Positions 1 through 8,949 are shown, counted from the stretch's first letter. The stretch: 64,000 bases of DNA from Bin87 sp963666415 (GCA_963666415.2 CAXXPD010000003.1:4047033-4111032), one strand, 5' to 3'. Notes: a model not told the origin generated them from the letters alone. Numbers and translations are program-made.

Positions 1-453
1 GCGCCCCGAGCGGTGTTGGCGCGGCCCTCGCGCAGCCGAGACATCAGCACGTCGCCGGTGCCGGCCCCAGCAGCCCAGGCCCGGGCCAGCAGCTCCCGGC
101 TCACCCGATCTAGTTGGCGGACCTGGCCCCCACCGGAAGCTGCGCAGGAAGGTCCCCAGCGTGGATGGTGCCTTGACCACGCAGCCGATGGCGCTGGCCG
201 TCCCGCCGGTGCGCAACACGTCGGCGTCGTCGATGCAGTCGCCGCCAGCCAGCGCTGACGCCACCAGGGTCACAATCTTGTCGCCCGTGTTCGCCCGACC
301 CGGGGCATTGCCCAGGTCGAGGCGCTGCTGGACCAGTTGGGGCAGACCCAGGTGCTGGGCCAACGTGGCGGGTAGGATCAGCCCAGCATTGTTGACCAGG
401 CGGTGGTCATCGAAGGCGATGTGGATGCCGTCGGGGGAACTGCGTGGCAGCAT
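1..453 (-). pseudogene. IS1380 transposase N-terminal fragment, deleted and frameshifted
   Basis: Reading leftward from ATG at 453, the protein resembles residues 1 to about 110 of the intact IS1380 transposases elsewhere in the window (motifs IAFDDHRLV, VASALAGGDCIDDADVL, VVKAPSTLGTFLRSF). Around 127-135 there is one extra C compared with intact copies, which breaks the frame. Near 46-66 the sequence jumps from one CGTCGCCGG-type repeat to another, removing 135 bp relative to the copy at 20001-20150. The rest lies outside the window. It is a dead remnant. Confidence 0.8.
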
Positions 454-479
454 CTTGTATCCTGACTTTGGCCCGCGAC

Positions 480-645
480 AATAGCTCATATGTGGCGGTC
501 CGGAGCGCGGCAGACCGGTAGCATCTGGGTCATGGTAGACCGTTCAATAGCAGGGGTCGCCGCGTTCCCTAACGGTAGAACCCGTACAGTTGCCTGGGCC
601 AATCGAGCCCGCATCGTGCAAGGAAGGGTCAACACTGAAACAGGA
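480..645 (+). ncRNA. candidate IS110 bridge RNA region
   Basis: IS110-group elements are known to encode a bridge RNA in the left non-coding end. Here the left end holds AGCATCT at 520-526, identical to the target flank at 449-455. Further downstream is ACAGTTGC at 586-593, identical to the right element end at 1631-1638. The order (target match first, donor match second) is that of the described bridge RNA loops. I did not fold the RNA, and convincing right-hand guide segments were not found. The boundaries are approximate. Confidence 0.4.
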
Positions 646-659
646 GGTAAGGAGGTAAG

Positions 660-1622
660 ATGGAAGGAGAACCGAGGTTCGTAGGCATTGATGTCTCAAA
701 GGCGCAGTTGGACGTTGCGGTCCGGCCTACGGGGAAGCGATGGGTCCTGCCCTACGATGAGACCGGAATTGAGGGACTGATCCCCCAGATAGTGGACCTG
801 GAGCCTGCCTTGGTGTTGCTGGAGGCTACGGGCGGCTTGGAGCTGCCCTTGGTGGCCGCCCTGGCCGCTGCGGCACTGCCGGTGGTGGTGGTCAACCCAC
901 GCCAGGTCAGGGACTTCGCCAAGGCCACCGGAACACTGGCCAAGACCGACACTCTGGACGCGGGGGTCCTGGCCCATTTCGCCGACGCCGTCCGTCCTGA
1001 GGTGCGCCCCCTCAAGGACGCCGAGACCCAGGTCCTCAACTCGCTGACTGCCCGCAGGCACCAGGTGATGACCATGCTGGTCTCCGAGAAGAACCGGCTG
1101 GGTACCGCCATCGGCGCCGTTAGTCCCCGCATTGAAGCCCACATCGCGTGGTTGGAACAAGAGTTGAGCGACTTGGATAAGGGGCTACGTCAGACTTTGC
1201 GCCAGAGTCCAGTGTGGCGTGAGAAGGATGATCTGCTCCGCACGGTTCCCGGCGTGGGCCCGCAGCTATCGCTGACCTTGCTGGCGCATCTGCCGGAATT
1301 GGGCACGCTGGATCGCAAGCAGATTGCTGCCCTAGTCGGCGTGGCTCCCTACAACCGCGACAGCGGCACCCGGCGGGGCAAACGCGCCGTCTGGGGCGGA
1401 CGCTCCCGGGTGCGGGCCGTCCTCTACATGGGAGCGTTGGTAGCCAGCCGCCACAACCCTGCTATCCGGGACTTCTACCAGAGGCTGCTGGCAGCTGGTA
1501 AGCCGAAAAAGGTGGCGCTGATCGCGTCCATGCGCAAACTGCTGGTTACGCTCAACGCCATGCTCAAACATGGCTACCCTTGGCGCGATATGACTCAGCC
1601 AGTCGTCGCTCATGCCTGTTGA
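660..1622 (+). CDS. IS110-family transposase
   Basis: A 320-residue DEDD transposase/recombinase. The N-terminal RuvC-like domain shows GIDVSK (Asp near residue 10), LLEATGG (Glu) and KTDTLDA (Asp residues near 98-101). The C-terminal Transposase_20 domain shows TVPGVGP near residue 197 and GVAPYNRDSG with the conserved Ser near residue 230. The ATG is preceded by a strong purine-rich site (AGGAGGTAAGGAGGTAAG). Length and domain order are those of a complete family member, so this element could still be active. Confidence 0.95.
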   Translation: MEGEPRFVGIDVSKAQLDVAVRPTGKRWVLPYDETGIEGLIPQIVDLEPALVLLEATGGLELPLVAALAAAALPVVVVNPRQVRDFAKATGTLAKTDTLDAGVLAHFADAVRPEVRPLKDAETQVLNSLTARRHQVMTMLVSEKNRLGTAIGAVSPRIEAHIAWLEQELSDLDKGLRQTLRQSPVWREKDDLLRTVPGVGPQLSLTLLAHLPELGTLDRKQIAALVGVAPYNRDSGTRRGKRAVWGGRSRVRAVLYMGALVASRHNPAIRDFYQRLLAAGKPKKVALIASMRKLLVTLNAMLKHGYPWRDMTQPVVAHAC

Positions 1623-1772
1623 CTTTCAAGACAGTTGCTATTGGGTGCTCCTGGTCTGGGGTTGTTTTTCTGTCTCGAAAACCATTATCCCAGATCCACC
1701 GGAGCACCTTCTTACCCATTCAACTCGCCGCGACACTTATCTTGTCGGTGGATTGGGGCTTAGTATTAGCAA

Positions 1773-2525
1773 CTACCCGAAGTAGCCCTGGCCTCCATTC
1801 ACGTGGATGGTTTGGCCGGTGATGAAGCCGCCGTCATCGGTGCACAGGAAGGTTACGGTCGATGCGATTTCGTCGGGTTTGCCCTGGCGGCCCAGCGGGA
1901 TACCGCCGGCATCGGGGACCCGTCCGGCGTACCACTCCGGGTTGGCACGCGAGGTATCGATGCTACCCGGCGACACGACGTTGACCCGGATGTTGTTGCC
2001 GGCGAATTCGGACGCCAGGCTGCGCGCCATACCGACCATGCCCATCTTGGCGGCGGACACGTGGGCGCGCATTGCGCTACCCCGAAACGCCCCGTCGCCG
2101 GTAAGGAACACAATGCGGCCAAAGTTGTTGGCCACCATCTGCTCGATGACGCCCTTCACCGTGTAGAACGACCCGTCCAGCACCACTCCCCGCACGTATT
2201 CCCAATCCTCCAACGTCAGCTCGACGAATGGTTTGTGTGGACGGATGGCCGCGTTGTTAACCAGTATGTCGATGCGACCAAACGTAGACATCGCCGCGTC
2301 AATCATGGCATCCACCTGGTCTTTCTGGGATACGTCAGCCAACACGGGCAACGCCTTGACGCCCAGTTCTTCAACTGCGGCGGCGGTGGCCTCAACCTCG
2401 TCCCGATTGCTGCGGGCATTCACCACGATATTCGCGCCCTCTGCTGCCATCATCAGGGCCGTCGCCCGGCCGATGTTGCGGCCCGAGCCGGTAATCAACG
2501 CTACTCTTCCGTCCAGCTTCCCCAT
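1773..2525 (-). CDS. short-chain dehydrogenase/reductase with altered active site
   Basis: A 250-residue Rossmann-fold SDR. The cofactor loop is TGSGRNIG near residue 12, followed by NNAA near residue 87 and the C-terminal VNGG motif. The start at 2525 is chosen because GGGAGG lies 8 nt upstream; the longer reading to 2585 has no such site. The classical catalytic Tyr-x-x-x-Lys reads V-S-A-A-K (within AHVSAAKMG), and the upstream Ser position reads FLTGDGAF. Both Ser and Tyr therefore appear replaced. The fold is secure, but a classical redox role is doubtful. It is divergent from the lipoprotein genes to its right. Confidence 0.88.
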   Translation of the reverse strand: MGKLDGRVALITGSGRNIGRATALMMAAEGANIVVNARSNRDEVEATAAAVEELGVKALPVLADVSQKDQVDAMIDAAMSTFGRIDILVNNAAIRPHKPFVELTLEDWEYVRGVVLDGSFYTVKGVIEQMVANNFGRIVFLTGDGAFRGSAMRAHVSAAKMGMVGMARSLASEFAGNNIRVNVVSPGSIDTSRANPEWYAGRVPDAGGIPLGRQGKPDEIASTVTFLCTDDGGFITGQTIHVNGGQGYFG

Positions 2526-2628
2526 GCGTGTCGCCTCCCTGATGCGATCCGTTGTTGCTATCGTATCGGTGTTGTGTGGCGGCATTATAGCGCACCCTCG
2601 TCGCTCGGGAACCTAGGGCGCCGTCCGG

Positions 2629-2634
2629 TATACT
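2629..2634 (+). promoter_or_regulatory. -10-like box of a possible leaderless transcript
   Basis: TATACT ends seven bases before the ATG at 2642, and no Shine-Dalgarno sequence lies between them. If used as a -10 box, transcription would begin at or next to the start codon. The -35 region is not convincing. Confidence 0.35.
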
Positions 2635-2641
2635 GGGTTCC

Positions 2642-4681
2642 ATGCTATTCCAATCGGTTTACGACATTATTAATTCGAGACGGTTCATACGTGCCGGGTC
2701 GATCGGGTTGATGACCGCCTTGATGGCAACGGTTGTGGCCTGTGGCTCCAACGACGCTGGGCAAATTCCTGACGTGCAGGCCGTTATCGACGACGCGTTG
2801 GCCCGTATCAGCGCCACTGAACTGGCTCCTACGCAGACACCCGACGGCAGCGTACAATCGATGACAACAGCAGGATCGACTCGGGCCAACGCGACCGACG
2901 TTGCACCCCCGGGCGCGCCAGCGGGAGGACGGGCCGAGGATTCGTCGCCACCGACTCCGGCTCTCGCGCCGCCGACTCTGGCGCCGACACCGGCAGACTC
3001 GTCGCCCACCGCAACCGTAGCGCCAACTGCCGTCGCCGAGTCCGAGGTCGGTTTAACCTTCCACGACCTGGACAACGGTCCCTACCTGATGCAACAGAAC
3101 CCGCAGTCAGCAATCGCCATTAGCGGACTGCCCTGGATCGCCGACGGAATCAGCCAGCCCGAATTGTTGGGCGCAAACGAGCTGGTGAATCTGGCAGCGT
3201 TCTATCCGGCCATCGCTGGCCGCGTGATGGGTTACGGTTGGGTAGCCGACGGCGTAACCGTGTCAGAGCACACCACGGTTGAAAGCCTGCACGCCATCGC
3301 ACAGCGGGATGAGAGAAGCGCGCTAAATATCGTTGCAATGCCCTTCCTGCAAACGCTAAACCCAGCGGACCAGGTTGCGACGCTGTCCCTCCGGCAAATG
3401 GCGTTTCGGGCGCCCGGTACCCTGCGTGAGGTGTTGTCCCATCCAACGCTGAGTAGTGGCATTACCGACGACTGGGCCAAAATCGTTGCCCTCCTTGCCG
3501 GTACGAATCGAGCGAATCCTGGACTCATCGACGTACTCCTGGACCCCAACCGCGTTGCCCTGGAGGAACGCATCATCGACCTGCCTCTGGCGGGTAAGAC
3601 CTACCTCGTTATCATCAGCACCGCGGCGGGCGCTGATCGCAGCATGAACTTGCTGGAGCATTCGGTGCGGCAAGTCGAAGCCTTCATGGACGAACCGTTG
3701 CCCATCAATTACGTAGGTGTCCTTTTCGAAAACGCGGTCGTGGGCTCCGCCGCCGGCACCAACTTTGGAACGCACATCGCCATCCGGCCCAAGTTAGACA
3801 TTGACGATGGCAGCCAGGCAGCCGATTTTACCGGGCATGTGATTGCCCACGAGGTTGCCCACTACTACTGGAGCGGCAACGATGACTGGGTTGACGAAGG
3901 AGCCGCGGATTTCCTGGCATCCATCTCCGAACGGGCCCGTACCGGCCAACCTCTGGAGGCCACCAATCACCCGTGCGCCGTCGCCAGCAGCATCAACGCC
4001 CTGGCCAGGTTCGATACCAATCGGGACCCGGACGCCTTCGACTGCAATTATGCTTTGGGCGAACGTCTGTTCCTCGACATGTACAACAGCCTGGGCGAAA
4101 ACCAGTTCAAACGCGGCTTCGGCACCCTGTACCTGCTGTCGGCTGTCGAAGATAACGCCGACGACCAGGCCGGCACCGCCGTGGGAATCAACCACCTGAC
4201 TGCCGCCTTTATTTCGCCGAACGATGCGGGAACCGTGGATCGAGTGGTGCGTCGCTGGTACGACGGGACCGTTGCCCACGACACCACGCAGCGGGATACT
4301 CTCCCAGCGGATGCCACGCTGCCCAGCATCAATGGCAGGGTCGACTCCGCGTATATCACCATCGGACAAGGAGCGCCGGCCGTATCGCAGTTTTCGGCGT
4401 CGGCGGTGAATTCCATCGTCTGGCTCAATCTGGAATACTCCTTCCAGCTATCCTCAGGCACCCAAGAGCTGGAGTTTGAGGTGGTGGAATTCTATGAAGA
4501 CGGTTTCGTCGCCAATCGACGTGTTTCGACGCTGAATGCCGATGCCAGGTATATCGGCGGCACGCAGTTTTTTTCGGTGGGGCCGCTACCGCCATCCCGT
4601 TGGGCTCCGGGCCGACATTGGGTGTACGTCTACGAGGGTGATCGGAAAGTAGCCGAGGTGGAGTTCGAGGTTACGTCGTGA
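2642..4681 (+). CDS. lipoprotein metallopeptidase with Thr-Pro linker (paralogue A)
   Basis: 679 residues. There is an N-terminal signal with a hydrophobic stretch ending in VVACG (lipobox, Cys near residue 34). A low-complexity Ala/Pro/Thr linker follows (about 75-135), then a unique domain. The zinc-protease core is HEVAHYYW near residue 402, with the putative third ligand in DEGAADFL about 18 residues later, a gluzincin-type HExxH...E arrangement. A C-terminal beta-rich domain ends in VYVYEGDRKVAEVEFEV. It is probably an exported, membrane-anchored peptidase. The stop is 8 bases before the start of paralogue B, so the two form an operon. The substrate is unknown and I do not recognise a named family. 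Confidence 0.85.
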   Translation: MLFQSVYDIINSRRFIRAGSIGLMTALMATVVACGSNDAGQIPDVQAVIDDALARISATELAPTQTPDGSVQSMTTAGSTRANATDVAPPGAPAGGRAEDSSPPTPALAPPTLAPTPADSSPTATVAPTAVAESEVGLTFHDLDNGPYLMQQNPQSAIAISGLPWIADGISQPELLGANELVNLAAFYPAIAGRVMGYGWVADGVTVSEHTTVESLHAIAQRDERSALNIVAMPFLQTLNPADQVATLSLRQMAFRAPGTLREVLSHPTLSSGITDDWAKIVALLAGTNRANPGLIDVLLDPNRVALEERIIDLPLAGKTYLVIISTAAGADRSMNLLEHSVRQVEAFMDEPLPINYVGVLFENAVVGSAAGTNFGTHIAIRPKLDIDDGSQAADFTGHVIAHEVAHYYWSGNDDWVDEGAADFLASISERARTGQPLEATNHPCAVASSINALARFDTNRDPDAFDCNYALGERLFLDMYNSLGENQFKRGFGTLYLLSAVEDNADDQAGTAVGINHLTAAFISPNDAGTVDRVVRRWYDGTVAHDTTQRDTLPADATLPSINGRVDSAYITIGQGAPAVSQFSASAVNSIVWLNLEYSFQLSSGTQELEFEVVEFYEDGFVANRRVSTLNADARYIGGTQFFSVGPLPPSRWAPGRHWVYVYEGDRKVAEVEFEVTS

Positions 4682-4987
4682 ACGGATTGTGAATCGGCTC
4701 CGCAAAATCGCAACGGCGGCGGCGGTTGCGCTGGCCCTGGCAATTTTGGCCTGCGCTGCGGAAGAGCCAATCTTTCCAACCGATGCTCCTGCCGCGGTTG
4801 CTACAGCCTCGCCGGCGGTAGTCGACAACACCGCCACGCCTGCGACCGAACCACCAACTTCCACGCCAACGGACGTGCTGCCGGATGTGCCGGCGTCAAC
4901 GACGCCCACACCCTCACCTACGCCAACCGCCGAGCCAACCCAGGTTACACCCACGATTGCCCCCACTCCAACCACGGTCTTGCCAAC

Positions 4988-5100
4988 GTAACTGTTCACG
5001 TTTGAGGGGACGAGTCGGCTTGCAAAGCAAATTCCGTGCTTGGCTGCCCCTCTGTGAGAGGCCTGATGGCCCGTAGATCCCCACAAGTCTGAACAGTTAC
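4988..5100. mobile_element. 113-bp IS66-related miniature element
   Basis: Bounded by GTAACTGTTCA at the left and TGAACAGTTAC at the right, and flanked by perfect 8-bp duplications TTGCCAAC (4980-4987 and 5101-5108). The inverted right end resembles the left end of the IS66 copies here (GTAACAGTTCAGACTTGG). The left end resembles the inverted right end of the 10.7-kb IS66 (shared GTAA.TGTTCA and TGAGGGG). IS66 elements make 8-bp duplications, so this is most likely a non-autonomous IS66 derivative. Confidence 0.85.
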
Positions 5101-5154
5101 TTGCCAACCCGTACCCTTCGGCCAACACATACGCCCCGTCCTACGTTAACTCCC

Positions 5155-5219
5155 ACACCGACGCCAACGCCGACACCGACGCCAACGCCGACACCGACGC
5201 CAACGCCGACACCGACGCC
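5155..5219 (+). repeat. 18-bp tandem repeat encoding Thr-Pro
   Basis: About 3.6 head-to-tail units of ACACCGACGCCAACGCCG encode the TPTPTP linker of the second metallopeptidase. The near-identity of units suggests recent slippage expansion. Confidence 0.9.
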
Positions 5220-6421
5220 CAAACCCACCGTCGGCCCGGGCAACGAACAGCGCAACATCTTCCTGCCCCTGGCCGGCGAGGTGCAGTTGACAGTCCAGCG
5301 AAACACGCCGGGAGCGGCGCGCAGCATCGTCTTGCTGGAGCACGCGGTGCGCTTCGCAGAGGAATTCATGGGTGAACCCTTCCCCAACCGGCTGGCCGGG
5401 GTGTTGTTCAAAAAGGCGGCGCAATCCTCGGAAGGGGCCGCCGGCACGAACTTCGGCAACATTTTCTCTGCGCTGCCGCAGTACGACGTGGATGATGACA
5501 GCGGGTATGCAAATTTCGCGCCACACCTTTTGGCGCATGAGGTAGCGCATTTTTACTGGCGTGGCCGACAACAGAACTGGATCAAAGAAGGCGCAGCTGA
5601 TTTTCTGGTGGCGATGTCGGAAAACGCCAGGACGGGTCGCCGGGTGTCATTGGCGAAAGCGCCCTGCCCCTATTTCCCCAGCATCTCGGAAACGGAGCGG
5701 GCATCATTGCCCAGCCCCGCCGACGGTGGGGATTGGAACCTTTTCCGGTGCAATTATTCGCTCGGCGAACGATTATTTCACGACTTGTACATAGCCGTGG
5801 GCGAAGAACATTTCCGTTCCGGTTTTTGGAACCTGTACCTGAAGTTCGACAACTACCAATACGTTGGCATCAGCGGTGTCAATGAAGCGTTCAAAGTTGA
5901 CGCTAACGACGAGACCGCAGCCGCCGTGGACACCGTAATCGCCCGCTGGTACGGCGGAAACGAGCCATTCGACCTCAGCCATCTGGACACCAGCCCGGTT
6001 GATCCCGATTTACCGAGTCTCAATGGCCGCATATCTCAGGCGTTCATCAGCCTGGACCAGGAGTGGCCGGTCGAAACCAGAGACGACCAATTCTCGGTTG
6101 AGGAGATCGAGGGGCGGGTGTATTTGTACCTGCGTTTCAATTTTAAAGTAACCGAAGCACCGAAAGTCATTCCCTTGGAATACGTGGAATATTTCGAGGA
6201 CGGTTTGGTTTACAAAAGTAGGGTCGTTTCCCATCTGTTCAAGCCAGAATGGAAAATGGGTTGGTGGCGAGTGTCAGTGGGCTACCTACCATCCAGCCAA
6301 TGGGCGAAGGGTCGGTATGGTGTTTACGTGTACGACGGAGACCGCAAGGTAGCCGCGGCCAAGTACGAGGTTACGCCGTAGGAGGGGCCGGCCCTCACCT
6401 TGGGCCCGCTGGCGCCGGAAA

Positions 6422-6448
6422 CCTTCTCGCAATGATAAATTGCGAGAA
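6422..6448. repeat. perfect palindrome downstream of the metallopeptidase genes
   Basis: CTTCTCGCAA and TTGCGAGAAG form a 10-bp stem with a 7-base loop, 40 bases after the stop at 6381. There is no T tract, so it is a weak terminator candidate. The CTCGCAATGA core links it to the dispersed repeat family nearby. Confidence 0.6.
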
Positions 6449-6529
6449 GCACAACGACGTGGCAATCCCTCTGGTCTCAGTGACACCCTAATGTCAAACG
6501 CGGCAATGACGTCACGCATACCCACTTTA

Positions 6530-6672
6530 ATCTGTCATTGCGAGCGCAGCGTGGCAATCCCGTCGCCATAGCAACGGCGGTTCGCCGACGGGTGTTCAAC
6601 CTCATCGAGATTCCCGCTCGTCCTGAGCCTGTCGAAGGACGCTCGCAATGACAAAGTGGGTACGCATGACCG
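6530..6672. repeat. dispersed palindromic intergenic repeat, copy 1
   Basis: Begins TGTCATTGCGAGCGCAGCG and ends CGCTCGCAATGACA, with a conserved interior (AACGGCGGTTCGCCGACG, CCTCATCGAGATT, CCTGTCGAAGGACG). Related copies are at 12187-12355 and 48046-48178, with partial copies near 48210-48330 and 59790-59842. All are intergenic. The whole 6382-6748 interval contains no convincing gene. Confidence 0.8.
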
Positions 6673-6748
6673 GCGATGACACTTTGTGCAAAAGTCTCTA
6701 TCGGGAGAGGGAATCAGGCATCGCACCCTCTGTCTGAGGCGAGAATCT

Positions 6749-7878
6749 CTACCGAGTGTACAGCCGGTTCAGAGTACTGTGCCGCTCCGGGTTCAGGTCG
6801 CGGCCGGCAAAGGCGGGGTGGTCTGGACTGTAACGGTGGGCGCGGAAAGTCGCGTTGGTGTACTCCATGCCGCCCGCTCCGCCGGCGGCGGCACTGTACA
6901 TGAAGTACGGGTTGATATACTCCCACACGATTTCGCAGCGTGGGGTTACCTCGAACAGGCGGCCTGGCGCGCCCTCGCAAATCAGCGTGTTACCGTTGGG
7001 CAGCCTTTCCGCGCTGCTGATGTTGTAGCTGTAGAACGAGATGGGCGGTGCGCCCTGATACTCCCAATGGATTTCGTTGGTGGCCGGTCGATCTCCACGA
7101 CGCGCGAGTAGCTGGCCCCTCGCCGGTGTCCGCCGTTGTCGAAAATCAGCACGCGGCCATTGTCCAGCCAGGTGGGGTGATGCTGGTGGTAAATCTGGCC
7201 CGGCCCCCACTTCCACTTGAACGCTCCGGTCGTCCGATCCACGATCCCGACCGTACTCGTGAGCCGGTAGCTCACCAGGAAGTCCCCATCGGCGGTAACG
7301 TTGATGCAGTTGCCGTGGGTCCACTCCCGCCGCGCCTCCAGCGGGCAAATCACGTCCTCGCTTACATCCAGATGCTCCCAGGAACGCCACTCGGATACGG
7401 TTGCGCCATCGGGAGTAACCTCGCGTACCACATCGCCGAGCATCCCCAGGGCAAAATCGACGTCGAAGCCGCCCTGCACCTGGGCTTCCAGGCCGTCGGG
7501 CAGCGGCTCCCACATCAGCAGCAGTGTGTTGCCGTTGGGCAGCCGTTCGTAGTCGTGGTGCAGCATATTGTCCCGATAGGCCCACACTACGTTGCTGTCC
7601 CAATCCAGCTCGATGACGCTGGCCGACGAGCCACCGACGGTTTCGGCGCCGCCGGCGTCGGTGGGCGGTAACGTGCGACACAGCAGGTTGCCGTTGTCCA
7701 GCAGGTAGGCGTAGTGGATGCCCTCGTCGGAATGCCAGCGGTGGACGACATTGCCATGCATATCGATGAGATAAGCGTCGCGGCCGCCCCGAGTGGTGGA
7801 AAACACCGTGTAGCCGCGGTAGCAAGCCGACGGCGTGTAATGAATCAAACCCACCGGATGATGAATCGACCAACCCAT
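6749..7878 (-). pseudogene. arylsulfotransferase (ASST)-like protein, frameshifted
   Basis: Start at 7878 (MGWSIHHPVG) with GGAGGG upstream. The first 260 residues carry ASST/beta-propeller signatures: HHDYERLPNGNTLLL, THGNCINV, HQHHPTWLDNGRVLIFDNG. Near 7088-7092 the frame breaks after VVEIDRP. One missing C would restore D-P-A-T-N-E-I-H-W-E-Y and continue to 6749 (SAERLPNGNTLICEGAPGRLFEV). The combined product is about 376 residues without a signal peptide. It is either a recent pseudogene or an assembly error, because the rest of the sequence is well conserved. Confidence 0.8.
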
Positions 7879-8004
7879 GTGTAGCCCTCCGCAATGTGAA
7901 AGTTGGAGCGATTATAGCAAGGTGGCAGCAATGTGTTAGTCAGGATAGATATGAGCAGAAAGGGTTGAAAACACAAACAAACGAGGCGAGGCCCGCCGTC
8001 TGGT

Positions 8005-8913
8005 ATGCTGGCGCGCGTGTGGTTTTATCTGGCGATCGGCAGCGCGGCTTCTCTGGGGCTGGCGAACATTGCCCACAAGCGGCTGCTGGACAACTACCTG
8101 GCCGGCGTCGGTGTCCTGGGCGCCGGTTCGATTCTGACCCGCCTGACCTGCGCCGTCATCGTGCTGGCGATTATGGGCTGGCCGACGGACGGCCCGGCTT
8201 CGGCGGTGGGCATTGGCTTGCTGTCGGGGGTGTGCCTGGGTTTGGGTCTGGCGCTGCTGTATTTGGGGCTGAAGCTGGGCGAAGCGTCGCGGGCGGTGGC
8301 CGTCAGCCAAACCTATCCGATCCTGGTGGCGTTGCTGGCGCTGGGGTTTCTGGACGAAACGGTTTCGGGGGAGCAGTGGATGGCCATCGCCCTGGTAGTC
8401 TGCGGTGCGGCGCTTATTTCGCTGGAGGGTTTCGGTCGGCGGCTCTTCAGGTTGACGCCGGGCCTCACCGCACTGGTGGCCAGCTCTGCGGGGTTGGGCC
8501 TTGCCTTCTTTCTGGCCGAATTTGCGCTGCAGGACCTCACGCCGTGGGAAGTGTTCGGGCTGCAAGAATTGGGGATGGTTCCAGTCTTCGCCGTGTTCGG
8601 AGGCCCAGGCAACTGGCGGCGGCTGTGGCAGGGGCTGCGATCCCCGGACGGGCTGGCCACGTTCGTGATTGGCGAAGGGATTTTGCCCCAGCTGGCGATT
8701 TTCCTGTTCATCCTGTCCTTCAGCTTCGGGCCGGTATCATCGGCGGCAGCAGTGCTGGCGACCCGCCCGTTGTTCGTATTCCTGGCGGGCACTTTGTTGA
8801 GTTGGCGCACCCTGGGCTTGATGCAGGAATCCGTCAATCCGGCAGCGTTGATCGGCAAATCCGTTGCCATCGCGATGATTGTAGGCGGTACAACCGTGCT
8901 GGCGTTGGTGTGA
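8005..8913 (+). CDS. EamA/DMT-family membrane transporter
   Basis: 302 residues with about ten hydrophobic segments arranged as two EamA-like halves (roughly 1-140 and 150-300), the usual DMT layout. The first half contains LGLKLGEASRAVAVSQTYPILVALL cut here as GEASRAVAVSQTYP, a typical EamA helix-3/4 signature. It probably exports or exchanges a small metabolite across the inner membrane. Substrate cannot be predicted. No strong ribosome binding site precedes the ATG. It faces plsY convergently, with about 36 bp between the stops. Confidence 0.88.
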   Translation: MLARVWFYLAIGSAASLGLANIAHKRLLDNYLAGVGVLGAGSILTRLTCAVIVLAIMGWPTDGPASAVGIGLLSGVCLGLGLALLYLGLKLGEASRAVAVSQTYPILVALLALGFLDETVSGEQWMAIALVVCGAALISLEGFGRRLFRLTPGLTALVASSAGLGLAFFLAEFALQDLTPWEVFGLQELGMVPVFAVFGGPGNWRRLWQGLRSPDGLATFVIGEGILPQLAIFLFILSFSFGPVSSAAAVLATRPLFVFLAGTLLSWRTLGLMQESVNPAALIGKSVAIAMIVGGTTVLALV

Positions 8914-8949
8914 GGCATCGCCCCAATCAGGCGGCGCACGCCTTTTCGA

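Larger units (their letters stand above)
456..1639 (+). mobile_element. IS110-family element inserted in IS1380 leader
   Basis: The surrounding IS1380 leader reads AGCATCT on the left (449-455) and resumes with TTGGGTGCTCC at 1641, so the insert is about 1184 bp. There is no clear target duplication and no terminal inverted repeat, as expected for IS110. The left non-coding end is long (about 200 bp) and the right one very short (about 18 bp). That matches the IS110 group rather than the IS1111 group. The exact boundary is uncertain by 1-2 bases because of the shared CT core. Confidence 0.8.
1..1758 (-). mobile_element. IS1380-family element, copy a, decayed, with IS110 inside
   Basis: The element runs off the left window edge. 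Its right terminus is the inverted repeat at 1750-1758 followed by CTTAG, the kind of 5-bp site that flanks other copies here. An IS110 element sits between the transposase start codon (451-453) and the rest of the 5-prime leader (1641-1758). It belongs to a subfamily diverged from most other copies in the window. It is certainly inactive, since the transposase is deleted and frameshifted. Confidence 0.85.
4689..6381 (+). pseudogene. lipoprotein metallopeptidase (paralogue B), split by a miniature element
   Basis: GTG start at 4689. Residues 1-99 form a lipoprotein signal (LAILACAA) and a Thr-Pro linker that ends at a stop inside the insert. Removing the 113-bp element at 4988-5100 and one 8-bp duplication rejoins LPT to RTLRPTHTPRPT in frame. 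That gives a protein of about 525 residues with the same core as paralogue A: GTNFGNIF, HEVAHFYW, KEGAADFLVAMSENARTG and a C-terminal VYVYDGDRKVAAAKYEV. The downstream part (5101-6381) is an intact frame without a signal peptide. The export product is therefore lost unless the insert is bypassed. Confidence 0.85.

Noticed and set aside
5155..5219. Short tandem repeat as a CRISPR or regulatory array
   Set aside because: It is in frame, has no spacers, and simply encodes a Thr-Pro linker.
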